A DNA stretch of 64,000 nt, taken from assembly GCF_900105415.1 (NCBI RefSeq), contig NZ_FNSM01000001.1, positions 1 to 64,000 of the forward strand, written 5' to 3'. The DNA is from Streptomyces sp. TLI_105. Lineage in GTDB: Bacteria; Actinomycetota; Actinomycetes; Streptomycetales; Streptomycetaceae. A program made the translations under genes and the position numbers. This document shows positions 17,905 through 26,579 of the stretch, piece by piece. Numbering within the stretch: the stretch's first letter is position 1; each line of letters starts with the position of its first letter. The notes under the pieces were generated by a model. The model did not search any database. It was given only the letters and a program-made list of their open reading frames with translations, and was not told the DNA's origin.

Positions 17905-18348
17905 GCGTGGCGGTGATGGTCACCAACCCTGCTGACATCCTGGCGCGGCTGTTCGCCGAGGTGTCCGGCTGTCCGCGTGCTGGAGGTCGGGGCCACCACC
18001 GACACCGCCCGCTACCGCCTCACCCTGGCCCGTCTGCTGCGTGTCCCCACCGCCGCCGTACGCGGGCACGTGATCGGCGAGCATGGCGACGCCGCCGTCA
18101 TCTGCACCTCCACTACCGTCCACGGCCGCCCCGCCCCGGTGCCCGTACAACGAATACGCGCCGAGCTCACCGCCCGGCCCCGGCGGATCAGCGCCGGCAT
18201 CGGCCGCACCCGCTCCAGCCCTGCCGGTGTCGTCCTGACCACCTTCACCCACACCCGCAGCCTCGTTGACGGCGTCACCGAGGTATCGACGCGTCAGGAC
18301 GGCGGCCTGGCTCGGCATGCCGGTGCTGCTGAGCGTGGTAGTGACTTT
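17905..18348 (+). pseudogene. Lactate/malate dehydrogenase fragment
   Basis: Plus-strand sequence reads VAVMVTNPADILARLFAEVS in one frame, then after a shift near 17975 RVLEVGATTDTARYRLTLAR and VRGHVIGEHGDAAVICTSTT. These match the LDH/MDH family core: VTNPxD, the GTxxDTxR segment with the substrate-binding Arg (here GATTDTAR), and the active-site GEHGD His. The N-terminal NAD-binding half and the C terminus are missing. It is a clear decayed fragment of a central metabolic enzyme gene. Confidence 0.75.
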
Positions 18349-18392
18349 CCATGATCCTCAGTGGATTGTCCCCCAGTCCCGCTGCTCCTGTG

Positions 18393-19769
18393 TCAGCTCG
18401 CGGCAGCGCCGTAGTTGCGCAAAACGTTCACAGCCCTGTCGAAGGCGGAGTCTCTCTTCTTGTCGAACTCCTCCTTGGTGAAGACCGGCTCGGTGAGGTG
18501 CGGCGGAATGCCTGTGCCGTCGAAGGTCCTGCCCGACCGGGTCAGGAATTCCTCGTTCGGCAGCCAGGCAGCCATGCCGTTGGGGAGCTTGCGCGACATG
18601 ACGTCCGAGAAGACGCCTTGTGTGGGCTGCCCGATCCGGACCGTCTTGCCAGGCCGGCCCATGAGGGCCTGGGTGAAGGTCTCCCCTGCGCTGAAGGTCG
18701 AGCCGCCGGTCAGCACGGCGACCGGCCCGGTGTGACGGGGGCCCTGGGCGGGCGTGATGTACACGGGCTGGGGGCGAGTGTGCCGGGTGGGGTCGGCGGG
18801 GTCGTTGCGCGCCCGCTTGGAGTAGGCGAGGTAGGGGGTGTTGGTGAGGCGCTGGGCGATGTGGATTCCCAGGGCGTCGGAGCCGCCGCCGTTGATGCGC
18901 AGGTCGATGATCAGGCTCTTCAAGCGCTGGGTGCGCTCCTGGCCGAGGACCGTGTCCAGTGCCCTGTCGAGCTCGGCCAGCTGGGCGGTGTAGGAAGTCT
19001 CCTCGCCCGCGTACCCGCCGAAGCCGGAGATCCGCAGATAGCCTTGCCCGCCGGGGAGGTCGGCGTAGGTGATCCGCCCGTGGGCGAACTCCTGGAGGTT
19101 TCGGGCGCCCTTGAGGTCGCGCTCCACGATGAACTTCTTGACCTTGGTGTCCAGTTCCCCGGTGGGCACGACGGTGCCGGGGCGGACCTGGGCGAAGATG
19201 CGGTTGCCATCCTGGACGGCGACGTGGGCGTCATAGAGCGGCTCGACCATCTCGCTGAAGACGGCGTAGAGCTCGTCCCTTGTCGTCCCGGCGTGCACCT
19301 GAGGGCGGTACTGGTCGCGGACCTTGTGCCAGTCGATGCCCTTGGACGCGAAGAAGGGGTAGTTCTCCTCGAAGGTCTGCCAGAAGACGTCGAAGGTCGT
19401 GAGGGGGTCCTCGGCCGTCGGGCGCGCGCAGGCGTCGGGCAGCGCCGGGATGCGCCGGAGGTTCCGGCTGCCGACGGAGGCGTCCGCGCGCAGGAACGCG
19501 TGGTCGCGGTCTTCTTGGGCGCGCACGGTCAGGACGTCGCCACCGGGCGTGGTGTAGGTGCCGGGACCGGTCCGCTGCGCGGAGTCGCCCTTGAGGCAGC
19601 TGACGGCGGTTGCCTGGTACTCCTGGAAAGTCCCGTTCCGGATGGATAGCACTGTGCCGTAGCCGTCCATGCGCCAGTTTCCGTCGATGGTCGGCTGGTG
19701 GGCGTTGGCGGCCGGCGCGGCTTGGCCGGCGAGGGCCAGCACGACGGCGGTGGCCGTAATAATGCGCAC
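18393..19769 (-). CDS. Secreted S41-family peptidase
   Basis: 458 residues from GTG 19769, with AGAAGG 7 nt upstream. A signal peptide (RIITATAVVLALAGQAAPAA, then NAH) is followed by a lipocalin-like or S41 N-terminal region, a helical segment TFDVFWQTFEENYPFFASKG typical of S41 proteases, and the protease core SLIIDLRINGGGSDALG. The nucleophile Ser360 lies in TGGSTFSAGE. S41 peptidases cleave near protein C termini in the envelope or outside. It is divergent from nothing obvious and stands alone. It appears intact. Confidence 0.85.
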   Translation of the reverse strand: MRIITATAVVLALAGQAAPAANAHQPTIDGNWRMDGYGTVLSIRNGTFQEYQATAVSCLKGDSAQRTGPGTYTTPGGDVLTVRAQEDRDHAFLRADASVGSRNLRRIPALPDACARPTAEDPLTTFDVFWQTFEENYPFFASKGIDWHKVRDQYRPQVHAGTTRDELYAVFSEMVEPLYDAHVAVQDGNRIFAQVRPGTVVPTGELDTKVKKFIVERDLKGARNLQEFAHGRITYADLPGGQGYLRISGFGGYAGEETSYTAQLAELDRALDTVLGQERTQRLKSLIIDLRINGGGSDALGIHIAQRLTNTPYLAYSKRARNDPADPTRHTRPQPVYITPAQGPRHTGPVAVLTGGSTFSAGETFTQALMGRPGKTVRIGQPTQGVFSDVMSRKLPNGMAAWLPNEEFLTRSGRTFDGTGIPPHLTEPVFTKEEFDKKRDSAFDRAVNVLRNYGAAAS

Positions 19770-20104
19770 GAATGTGCCTTCTCTGTGGGCGACTTGCTCG
19801 GGACAGCCCAACCGTCGCCGACACGACGTTCTCCCGACCATCCGGCTGTCTGGTTGATCGATGGTGGGGCCAGCCCCCGCCACCGGCGTCCCCTGGACGA
19901 TCACGTTGGGGAACCGCCCAGCGCCGCGCTACTGGTGGTCGTGCGTATTCAGCCGTTGCTGACGAATGCCCCCGTAGGGGAGGCGCGGCTCTGACCCAAG
20001 TCGCGGCGCGCGGACTCCCGCCCACGACCAGCACAAGCACCCCAGGGGCCGGCCACACCAGCTCTTTGACCTGCGACTTCAAGTTGCCGGAGGCTCAGTT
20101 CAGG
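19770..20104. other. Intergenic, nothing recognised
   Basis: This holds the upstream region of the S41 protease gene. I see no gene or clear operator. Confidence 0.3.
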
Positions 20105-20485
20105 TCACCCGGGACGGCGAGGCACGACGCAGGCCGGTGTTCCTCCCGGCAGCCGGTGACGGTGGGCCGCGACGAGCCGGTAGACCCGACGGGCGGCCCA
20201 CCGCACGCCGGGCAGCAGGAGCACCGCCCCCAGCGGTGCCCAGACGCCGCCCGCGCTCAGGAGGGCCTTCGCGACGGCCCGGGCCCCTCCGTACACCGTT
20301 CCGGTCGGCGTCACCCACAGCACCTCGTACTCGGCACGCTCGCGGGTGACGCCGAGGGCGTCGAGGTCCGCGAACTGCCAGGGGACGATGTCACAGCGGG
20401 GCCGTACGCGTCGTTCGGCGAAATTCGCCGACGTCGTGCAGAAGCCGCAGTCTCCGTCGTATACGAGCACAGGCCGAGAACGCAT
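20105..20485 (-). CDS. DCC family thiol-disulfide oxidoreductase (DUF393)
   Basis: 126 residues. The N terminus VLVYDGDCGFCTTSANF carries the DxDCxxC motif (Asp-Gly-Asp-Cys-Gly-Phe-Cys) of the DCC family, a thioredoxin-like group with a CxxC redox pair. The middle EYEVLWVTPTGTVYGGARAV is also typical. The start ATG 20485 gives MRSRPVLVYDG. It is cytoplasmic and its partner is unknown. It is divergent from the gene at 20604. Confidence 0.85.
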   Translation of the reverse strand: MRSRPVLVYDGDCGFCTTSANFAERRVRPRCDIVPWQFADLDALGVTRERAEYEVLWVTPTGTVYGGARAVAKALLSAGGVWAPLGAVLLLPGVRWAARRVYRLVAAHRHRLPGGTPACVVPRRPG

Positions 20486-20603
20486 GCCCCCATCATGCTG
20501 CGTCGCGACGCCGGAGGGGCGCACGCCCGGTCGGCCACGCACCCCCTCGGCCTGTCCGTCGGCCGGAGTCGCGTGGGGCCGCCCGTCTGCCAGGCTTGGA
20601 CAG

Positions 20604-20957
20604 GTGACGGATGACGCGCAGCGGCCTGCCCGCACCCCCGACGGACGGTACGTGATCGTCAACGGCAGACGCTGGCGGGCCACGGACCCCCAGGTGCCCC
20701 AGGACGTCGCCGCACGGCTGCGTTCCCACCTCATGGCCGCGCGCCGTGCCGTGGCCGCGGCCCTGCGTGCCCGGGACCCGGAGGCCGAACGCGCCACCCG
20801 GGCCCGGGTGCACACGGCGAAGGTCGCCCTCGGGGAGCGCGGCACGCCATGGTGGGACCAGCGGGAGACGGAGCGCCGCGCCCGCTGGAGCGAGGGGCTG
20901 GCGGCACTCGACGAGGGCATCGGGAACATCGGTGAAAAGGGCACCGGCCGCGGATGA
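20604..20957 (+). CDS. Conserved hypothetical actinobacterial protein
   Basis: 117 residues from GTG 20604. It starts with a beta-like segment TPDGRYVIVNGRRWRATDP, then a long helix LRSHLMAARRAVAAALRARD and the conserved HTAKVALGERGTPWW. Similar proteins are common in Streptomyces and are sometimes labelled biopolymer transporter Tol, without experimental basis. Function is unknown. It is divergent from the DCC-family gene, which starts 119 bp away. Confidence 0.65.
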   Translation: MTDDAQRPARTPDGRYVIVNGRRWRATDPQVPQDVAARLRSHLMAARRAVAAALRARDPEAERATRARVHTAKVALGERGTPWWDQRETERRARWSEGLAALDEGIGNIGEKGTGRG

Positions 20958-21040
20958 ACTGGGCCCTGAGGCCGTCGTGCAGGCGGGGCCCGGCCGGAGA
21001 GCGAGCGGGGGGAATCAGAGCACGACGCGGTAGTGAGTGG

Positions 21041-21185
21041 TCAGACGCCCGTCGTCGTGGCCGCGCCGAGGCCGGCGAACACGAGGCTGATCCAGCCGAC
21101 ATCGTAGTCCGACAGCGCATCCCCGACGACGAGGAGCCGCTCCTCGGTCTGCCACAGTGCGAGGAGGCCAGGGGGTGCCGGAGGG
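21041..21185 (-). pseudogene. Metallo-beta-lactamase-fold C-terminal fragment
   Basis: The minus strand reads LLALWQTEERLLVVGDALSD, then YDVGWISLVFAGLGAA, ending in a stop at 21041. VxxGDALSDYDVGW is the strand with the metal-ligand Asp found in metallo-beta-lactamase-fold hydrolases. The N-terminal HxHxDH region is absent. The fragment abuts a different minus-strand reading frame. Confidence 0.5.
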
Positions 21186-21195
21186 GGCGGACGAC

Positions 21196-21561
21196 TTACC
21201 AGTCAGTATCCCGAGACGGAGGATCTGCCCGCCGTCGAGGCCGAGGGCGCGGCCGGGCCAGGGCGATGGTCCGGTCGTCGCTGCTGAGGAAGACCCCGAT
21301 CCCGGCGCGGACGAAGCGGTAGAGCCAGTCGTCCGTGCGGGGCTGTCGGCGCGCGATGCGCACGGCGGCCCCGGTGAACTGGCGGTAGCGGGCCGCAGCG
21401 TCGAAAGCGAGCTGACCGAGGGTGGGGACGGTGAGTTCGGCCAGGGTGACTCGGCACGCCCTGGTGGCATGCCGGGTGACGTGCCCGCGGGAGACAGTGC
21501 AGATTCCGGCCGGCGCTTCCGTCGCCTCGACGAGCAGGGCCTCGGGGCCATCCCCGCTCAT
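21196..21561 (-). CDS. Hypothetical protein, possibly remnant
   Basis: 121 residues beginning MSGDGPEALLVEATEAPAGI. The middle TLGQLAFDAAARYRQFTGAA and TDDWLYRFVRAGIGVFLSSD look coding. The last 15 residues are Arg/Pro-rich and probably out of frame. The start codon lies inside a CRISPR-like unit at 21544-21571, so the natural 5' end may be lost. Family unrecognised. Confidence 0.35.
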   Translation of the reverse strand: MSGDGPEALLVEATEAPAGICTVSRGHVTRHATRACRVTLAELTVPTLGQLAFDAAARYRQFTGAAVRIARRQPRTDDWLYRFVRAGIGVFLSSDDRTIALARPRPRPRRRADPPSRDTDW

Positions 21562-21571
21562 GCGGGGAGGG
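21544..21571. CRISPR. Solitary CRISPR-like repeat
   Basis: GGGGCCATCCCCGCTCATGC followed by GGGGAGGG matches the repeat form seen in the arrays, with an intact GC stem. No unit is visible 61 bp to either side, so it is an isolated relic. Confidence 0.45.
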
Positions 21572-21783
21572 CCCTCGAGCCCGTGACCGCGCCGCCTGTG
21601 TGCAGGTCGGTCCAGGAGCCGGGGTGCGCCACGCCGGGGTGAACCGCAGGGTGATCGCCGAAGTGCCGGTCGCCGAAGGAGAGAGCGGGGATCGCTCCGA
21701 GTGGGTCATCTGTGAGCAAGGCGGACCGGGTGCGCAGCATTGGAGCAGTGGCTGCCGTCGCCTTCCGGGCCGGTATGAAGCGG

Positions 21784-22707
21784 TCAGCGTTCTTGTGCGT
21801 GACCGGCCTCGACCGGGGTGTGGAGGTGGGAGGTGAGGAAGCGGGCGGCGCGGTCGAGTGCGGCGTCCGCCTCGTCGAGACGCCCGTGCTCGCTCTGGTA
21901 GACGTGCGGGAGACCTGGCCCGATTTCCAGCGTGGCCTCAACGTCGGCGGCGCCCGCGCGGGCCGCCAGACGGACCGCGTCGTCGAGGAGCACCTCGTTC
22001 GCCCCGACCTGCACGAGCAGCGGGGGCAGGGCGGACAGGTCGGCGAACACCGGGCTTGCCAGGGGATGGCTCCGGTCGCCGGCGCCGAGGTAGAGATCCG
22101 CATACGCGCGCACGTCGGCCTCGGTGAAGATCGGGTCAGCGTCCTCTTTGGTGCGCATGCTCGCTCCGGAGAGGGTGAGGTCGACCCACGGGGAGAAGAC
22201 GACCACGGCGGCCGGCTGCGGCAGTCCCGCCTCCCGGGCTGCGAGCAGGGTGGCGATGGCGAGGCCGCCGCCGGCCGAGTCACCGGCCACGACGATTTCC
22301 CGCGGGTCCGTACCGGCGTCCAGCAGCTCGCGGTAGGCGGCGAGCCCGTCGTCGACCGCGGCGGGGAAGGGGTGCTCGGGAGCCAGCCGGTAGTCCACCG
22401 AGATGGCCCGCAATCCGGCGCGGACGGCGAGTTCACCGACCAGGCCGGTGTGGGTGTCAGGCGAGCCGATGACGTATCCGCCGCCGTGGAGATAGAGCAG
22501 CCGACCGCGACCGGCCGCTCCGGCCGGCTCCAGCTCCAGGGCGGGCCTCCCGCCCAGGACGGTTCTGCGGATGGCAACGCCGGCCGGTGCCGGCCGTGTC
22601 ATGGCTGCGGCGAAGCCGGTGCGCAGCTCGGCGGGGGCGGGCTGCGTTTCGCTGCGCGGGACGGAGCGGAGCAGGGCGTCCAGGACTTGGCGCTGCTGTC
22701 GGGACAT
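21784..22707 (-). CDS. Alpha/beta hydrolase (HSL-type esterase)
   Basis: 307 residues. The oxyanion motif is HGGG at 74-77 (LLYLHGGGYVIGS) and the nucleophile Ser144 is in AGDSAGGGLA. The acidic residue is probably Asp242 (GANEVLLDD) and the catalytic His268 lies in GPGLPHVY. This is the hormone-sensitive lipase family of carboxylesterases, cytoplasmic, acting on short-chain esters. It is divergent from a MarR-type regulator across 109 bp that holds two palindromes, so it is probably repressed by that regulator. It appears intact. Confidence 0.9.
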   Translation of the reverse strand: MSRQQRQVLDALLRSVPRSETQPAPAELRTGFAAAMTRPAPAGVAIRRTVLGGRPALELEPAGAAGRGRLLYLHGGGYVIGSPDTHTGLVGELAVRAGLRAISVDYRLAPEHPFPAAVDDGLAAYRELLDAGTDPREIVVAGDSAGGGLAIATLLAAREAGLPQPAAVVVFSPWVDLTLSGASMRTKEDADPIFTEADVRAYADLYLGAGDRSHPLASPVFADLSALPPLLVQVGANEVLLDDAVRLAARAGAADVEATLEIGPGLPHVYQSEHGRLDEADAALDRAARFLTSHLHTPVEAGHAQER

Positions 22708-22738
22708 GGCGGGCCTCCTTCAGGTCGGAATGCAAGGA

Positions 22739-22803
22739 TGGATTCCTTGGAATCCATCTACTCGCGCCCAACCGCCTTCCAGGGAAGATGATTCCTGGGA
22801 ATC
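22739..22803. promoter_or_regulatory. Two operator palindromes, esterase/MarR intergenic
   Basis: TGGATTCCTTGGAATCCA (22739-22756) is a perfect 18-bp dyad, and GATTCCTGGGAATC (22790-22803) is a related imperfect dyad. Both lie between the divergent esterase and MarR genes. The second overlaps the region just before the MarR ribosome-binding site. They are the obvious binding sites for the MarR protein, repressing both genes. Confidence 0.7.
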
Positions 22804-22816
22804 TATTGGAGGTTCT

Positions 22817-23314
22817 GTGAGCCACGTCACTCCACTCTTCCTCGATCTCGTCCGCGTGGAGACCCGGCTCTACAACGCAGTCGGCACCCGCCTGCGCGCC
22901 GAACACGGTCTGACGCTTGGCCAGTTCGAGTTCCTGCAGATCATCGACCGGGTGGACGGGTGCCGCGTGCTCGACATCGCGACCGAGGTGGCGATCACGG
23001 TAGGGGCCGCCAGCAAGGCGGTCGACCGCCTGGTGGCCGCCGACTGGTGCGTACGCGTCGCACACCCGCACGACCGCCGCTCCTCCGTGCTGCGCCTCAC
23101 ACCCGAGGGCGAGAAGGCGCTGGCAGCTTCCCGGCCCGTGGTGGAGAGCGCGCTCGTCTCACTGACGCGGACGGTTTCCGCTGCCGACCGCAAACACCTC
23201 GCCACCACCCTTGCCGCTCTCCGCGCGAACCTCGAGGCGGACGGCCAAGGCCAACCAGGAAGCAGCATGCCCGCTCCCTCGGCATCATCCTCACGATCGT
23301 CAACCAGGCCGTGA
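22817..23314 (+). CDS. MarR family regulator with altered C terminus
   Basis: 165 residues from GTG 22817 with GGAGG 4 nt upstream. The winged-helix core is clear: LTLGQFEFLQIIDRVDGCRV, DIATEVAITVGAASKAVDRL, then the wing HPHDRRSSVLRLTPEGEKAL. MarR proteins bind DNA as dimers and lose binding on contact with phenolic or other ligands. The last 25 residues (from about 23245) read through a junction with a transfer-gene fragment in another frame, so the native tail is replaced. The DNA-binding part is complete. Confidence 0.85.
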   Translation: MSHVTPLFLDLVRVETRLYNAVGTRLRAEHGLTLGQFEFLQIIDRVDGCRVLDIATEVAITVGAASKAVDRLVAADWCVRVAHPHDRRSSVLRLTPEGEKALAASRPVVESALVSLTRTVSAADRKHLATTLAALRANLEADGQGQPGSSMPAPSASSSRSSTRP

Positions 23315-24024
23315 ACGCCGACAAGCTCGGCGGCTCCACCGCCCTGCGCACCAACGTCATCCAGAGCGGCTCGCTCGTCATGCTCCGCACCGACAGCGAC
23401 CAGGCCCACCTCGCCTCCACCGGCTTCGACGGCATCGACCCCGGCTCGATCCCCGCCTGCTGGGACGTCGAGCGCCCCCTCATCTACGACGAGAAGATCG
23501 CGATGAAGGACCCCAAGTCCACCTTCGGACTCGGCTACACCCTCGGCCCCGGCGGCGCCGCCGAGATGATGCGCACCTTCGTCCTGGAGTCCGCCGCCCC
23601 CTACGTCGACGAGAACGCCGTCGCCTACCCGGCGGACTGGCCGGACTGGGACCTGCGGCACGAGATCGCGGCCACCCCCGTCATCGAGGACGGCAAGGCT
23701 CCCGACACGGACGGGGACGACGCTTCCGACGGCGGGCTGCCGCCGTCGGTGTTCGCGCCGAAGAAGCCCGAGACCGCCGAGGACAAGGTCACCGCCGCGA
23801 TCCGCGAGTTCTCCGACCCCGCCGGCCTCGAGACCACCTACGTCCGCAAGGACCAGATCGCCGCCCTCAGCGGCCTGAAGGAGAACACCCTCAACAACAC
23901 GCTGACCAAGATGAAGAAGGTCGGCCTCATCCACCAGCAGACCGACGAGTACGGCAACGTCATCCGCGGCGTGTACGCCCTCGGATCGGGCCCGGTCGAA
24001 GACTCCGACGAGATCAGCGACTGA
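23251..24024 (+). pseudogene. TraB/FtsK-like transfer protein, 3' fragment
   Basis: About 257 residues of coding sequence without a start: SLGIILTIVNQAVNADKLGG, STALRTNVIQSGSLVMLRTD and GFDGIDPGSIPACW resemble the end of an FtsK/SpoIIIE-type motor domain of Streptomyces plasmid transfer proteins. The C terminus FSDPAGLETTYVRKDQIAAL, then NTLNNTLTKMKKVGLIHQQ, is a winged-helix of the kind that recognises clt sites. The 5' half with the Walker A motif is absent; the junction with marR is near 23250. It indicates a former conjugative plasmid or AICE. Confidence 0.65.
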
Positions 24025-24108
24025 AGCGACCAACCCACCGACATGCACCCGGGATGCGCGTCCCTACTCCGCGCGCTCCTCAACCCTTCACTAACCAAGG
24101 AGCCCCCG

Positions 24109-24357
24109 ATGGCCACGAGCGCCCTCGTCTGCTTCATTGCCGTCTGCGACCTGTGCGGCTACACCAGCAACGACACCGAATACGGCCTGCACGCCGACTC
24201 CCCCGAGGAAGCCATTCGGAACGTCACCGAAGGCTTCGACGAGCGCGACGGCTGGACCCTCACCCCCGACGGCCGACTCGTCTGCAACATCCGCAAGGAC
24301 GCCGCCCACGAAGACATTCACGCCGCCGCCGGCAGCGCATGGGCCACGACGCCATGA
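24109..24357 (+). CDS. Small plasmid-type protein with CxxC
   Basis: 82 residues from ATG 24109 with AAGGAG 6 nt upstream. It reads MATSALVCFIAVCDLCGYTS, then EYGLHADSPEEAIRNVTEGF. A CxxC pair is near the N terminus. It follows the transfer-gene fragment by 84 bp, as accessory ORFs do behind tra genes. Function unknown. Confidence 0.6.
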   Translation: MATSALVCFIAVCDLCGYTSNDTEYGLHADSPEEAIRNVTEGFDERDGWTLTPDGRLVCNIRKDAAHEDIHAAAGSAWATTP

Positions 24358-24455
24358 CCGTCGCCTTCGCCTGAATCCGCACCGGGGGATGACACCTCAG
24401 ACAAACCCCGCCCGGCCTGCCACCATGAATCACGGAAGCAGACGGGCCTCATTCG

Positions 24456-25513
24456 ACTAACGAGCTCGTGCACGGTAAGCGGTGAGACGTCGGGCCTTGG
24501 ATGGTTGATCATGGTCGGGTGGTGGGGAATGCGTCTCGTGCAGTGATCATCAGCAACCGACGGATCACGGGCCTGTCGGCCGATGTGATCGCTGAACTCG
24601 TTGCCGAGGTGGGCCCGTTATGGCATGAGCGCCACCAGGCCAAGCTGACCTCTCGGCCGCGGAAGCGGGCCGTGGGCGCCGGCGCGAAGCACCGGCTGGC
24701 GTTCGTCGACCGGCTCCTGGCCACCCTCGTCCATCTCCGTCACGGGGCCACTCATGACGTGCCGGCCTGCTGGTTCGGCGTGGACCGTTCCACCGTCACC
24801 CGGGCCATCGGCGAGGTGCGGCCCCTGCTCGCCGAGCGGGGGTGCACCGTCAGCCCCGGCGTGCGGCTGCGGACCTTGGCCGAGGTCGTCGAGCACCTCG
24901 GTGCCAGCGGGAAGACCGGCATCGTCGACGGCACCGAGATCCGGGTCCGGCGGCCCGCCGCCGGACGCAAGGACCGGGACCGGTTCATCTCCGGCAAGAA
25001 CAAGCAGAACGCCGTCAAGTCCATGGTGGTCACGGACGGAGAGGGGCGCGTGCTGTGGTGCAGCCCGACCGAGCCCGGAAGCTGCGCGGACATCACCCAC
25101 GCCCGCAAGTTAGGGCTGGTCAAGCTTCTGACCGACGGTCCAGCAGTCGAGATCCTTGCCGACGCCGGCTACCAGGGCCTCGGTGCCCAGACCGGCGGAC
25201 GCGTGGTGACACCGCCACACCGCAAGTTCAAGAAGGACGCCCCCGACTGGTACGAGGAGATGTACGAGCGGCAGCGCAAGGCGCACTCCTCGCGGCGTAT
25301 CCGGGTCGAGCACGGCATCGCCCACCTGAAGAACTGGCGGGCACTGGCCCGCCACCTCGGCCGTCGCGAGCACGCGAGTGACACCGTCCAGGCCGTCGCC
25401 GGCCTGCTCTCCCACCAGCAGACCGCGGACCTGGAACCTCGACGACAGGGGTGAGCACCGGTGTCACCGAAGCCCTCGACGTCTCACCGCTTACCGTGCA
25501 CGAGCTCGTTAGT
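24456..25513 (+). mobile_element. IS5-family element with 37-bp perfect ends
   Basis: The ends are a perfect 37-bp inverted repeat starting ACTAACGAGCTCGTGCACGG at 24456 and mirrored to 25513. One intact transposase fills the interior. Because the ends contain their own palindrome (GAGCTC), the exact boundary and target duplication are ambiguous. It is likely a young insertion and may be active. Confidence 0.85.
24501..25454 (+). CDS. IS5-family transposase
   Basis: 317 residues. An N-terminal helical HTH domain (FVDRLLATLVHLRHGATHDV, then FGVDRSTVTRAIGEV) precedes a DDE domain: GIVDGTEIRVRRPAAG (first Asp), VEILADAGYQGLGAQ (second Asp) and IRVEHGIAHLKNWRALARHL (Glu). This domain order matches the HTH-DDE_4 transposases of the IS5 superfamily. 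It is intact, flanked by matching ends, and most likely functional. Confidence 0.9.
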   Translation: MVDHGRVVGNASRAVIISNRRITGLSADVIAELVAEVGPLWHERHQAKLTSRPRKRAVGAGAKHRLAFVDRLLATLVHLRHGATHDVPACWFGVDRSTVTRAIGEVRPLLAERGCTVSPGVRLRTLAEVVEHLGASGKTGIVDGTEIRVRRPAAGRKDRDRFISGKNKQNAVKSMVVTDGEGRVLWCSPTEPGSCADITHARKLGLVKLLTDGPAVEILADAGYQGLGAQTGGRVVTPPHRKFKKDAPDWYEEMYERQRKAHSSRRIRVEHGIAHLKNWRALARHLGRREHASDTVQAVAGLLSHQQTADLEPRRQG

Positions 25514-25590
25514 CCAGGTTCTCGCTGATCGGCCCACCGCCCTCGGGGTGTCGGCCCGTCACCACGCTGACGGGCTCCCGCCCCGAACGG

Positions 25591-26103
25591 TCATCCCAGC
25601 CACGCGGCGAGAATCGCATAGTCGCCATCGGTGAGGCCAAGGCGGGCATCAACCCGGTGGACCAAGGCGCGTCCCCCATGGTGGGAGGCGATCCAGGCGC
25701 GATCTGTCTCTGTGACCTCGTCATCGACCCAGACGAACGGCCGTCCTGCCGCCCAGTCGACAAGGGCGCGGGTCTTCCAGTGCAGCCCGTCGCGTTCGTC
25801 CTGATCATCGATTTCTGACGGCTCCGGCCAGACAACCACGGCGAGCTGCTGGAGACCGAGCAGTGGAGTGATGCATTCGTTTGCTTCATCCATCCACGTG
25901 GTGGCCCAGACCACCTCACAGGGAAGCGCGGCCAGCTTGGCCCCGTGCTGAGGATTGATCCTGGTCAGGAGTGGGTTCGCATCGTCCCCACGCAGATCGG
26001 GACCGAGCTCATAGGTTGGATACTGCCGCGACTCCGCCCCGAACGGGATCAGCGGTCCGTCGACGTCGAGGAACAGCAGCGGAAGCTGCACAGAGCCAGT
26101 CAC
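25591..26103 (-). CDS. HAD domain hydrolase-like protein
   Basis: 170 residues from GTG 26103. Motif I is LPLLFLDVDGPLIPFG with the DxDG signature, ATTWMDEANE occupies the motif II position, and WVDDEVTETDRAWI supplies the late acidic pair. This is the compact HAD group found in Streptomyces accessory DNA, related to the domain of RNA-repair and nucleotide phosphatases. The substrate is unknown. It sits between two mobile elements and appears intact. Confidence 0.8.
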   Translation of the reverse strand: MTGSVQLPLLFLDVDGPLIPFGAESRQYPTYELGPDLRGDDANPLLTRINPQHGAKLAALPCEVVWATTWMDEANECITPLLGLQQLAVVVWPEPSEIDDQDERDGLHWKTRALVDWAAGRPFVWVDDEVTETDRAWIASHHGGRALVHRVDARLGLTDGDYAILAAWLG

Positions 26104-26228
26104 AGCGGCACAGGATAGCGAGGCTCCCACCGCCGGTCGCTCCACGAGAGGACTGATGAGCAGCCCCGCTGCCTGCCGGCACCAGCGAAGCGACGGTCGT
26201 TCATTGCTGACAGCGCTGCTATTTCTCG

Positions 26229-26369
26229 GGCTCTGGCGCAACTTCCGTGGTGTTGAGTCGAAGCTCGGTGTCCGGGGCCGGAGTACGCCGGGAACCGGCA
26301 GGTCAGGGGCTTGTCATGAGGCAGACAGAAGCCCGGTCGACGTAGCTCCACAGAAGTTGTGCCAGAACC
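26229..26369. mobile_element. 141-bp MITE with ISL3-type ends and 8-bp duplication
   Basis: The left end GGCTCTGGCGCAACTTCCGT and the complement of the right end GGTTCTGGCACAACTTCTGT are inverted repeats closely resembling those of the ISL3 element 77 bp away. Both sides carry ATTTCTCG (26221-26228 and 26370-26377), a perfect 8-bp target duplication typical of ISL3 transposition. There is no ORF inside. This is a non-autonomous element mobilised in trans. Confidence 0.8.
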
Positions 26370-26579
26370 ATTTCTCGTGAACATCCAGGGGCTTCAAGAT
26401 CCGCAACTGCTGTCCGAACCGACAGACAAACGCTGTCGCTTGAAGGGTTCTGGCACAGCTTCCGTGCAGCAGTGACCGAGCGTTGCGAGTCACCGAGGCA
26501 TACGCCTCGGTGACCAGGGCTGAATTCGATCCGATCACGCCAGGTTATGGTGCTGCTCCACAAAACGAGGGGAGTCGGC

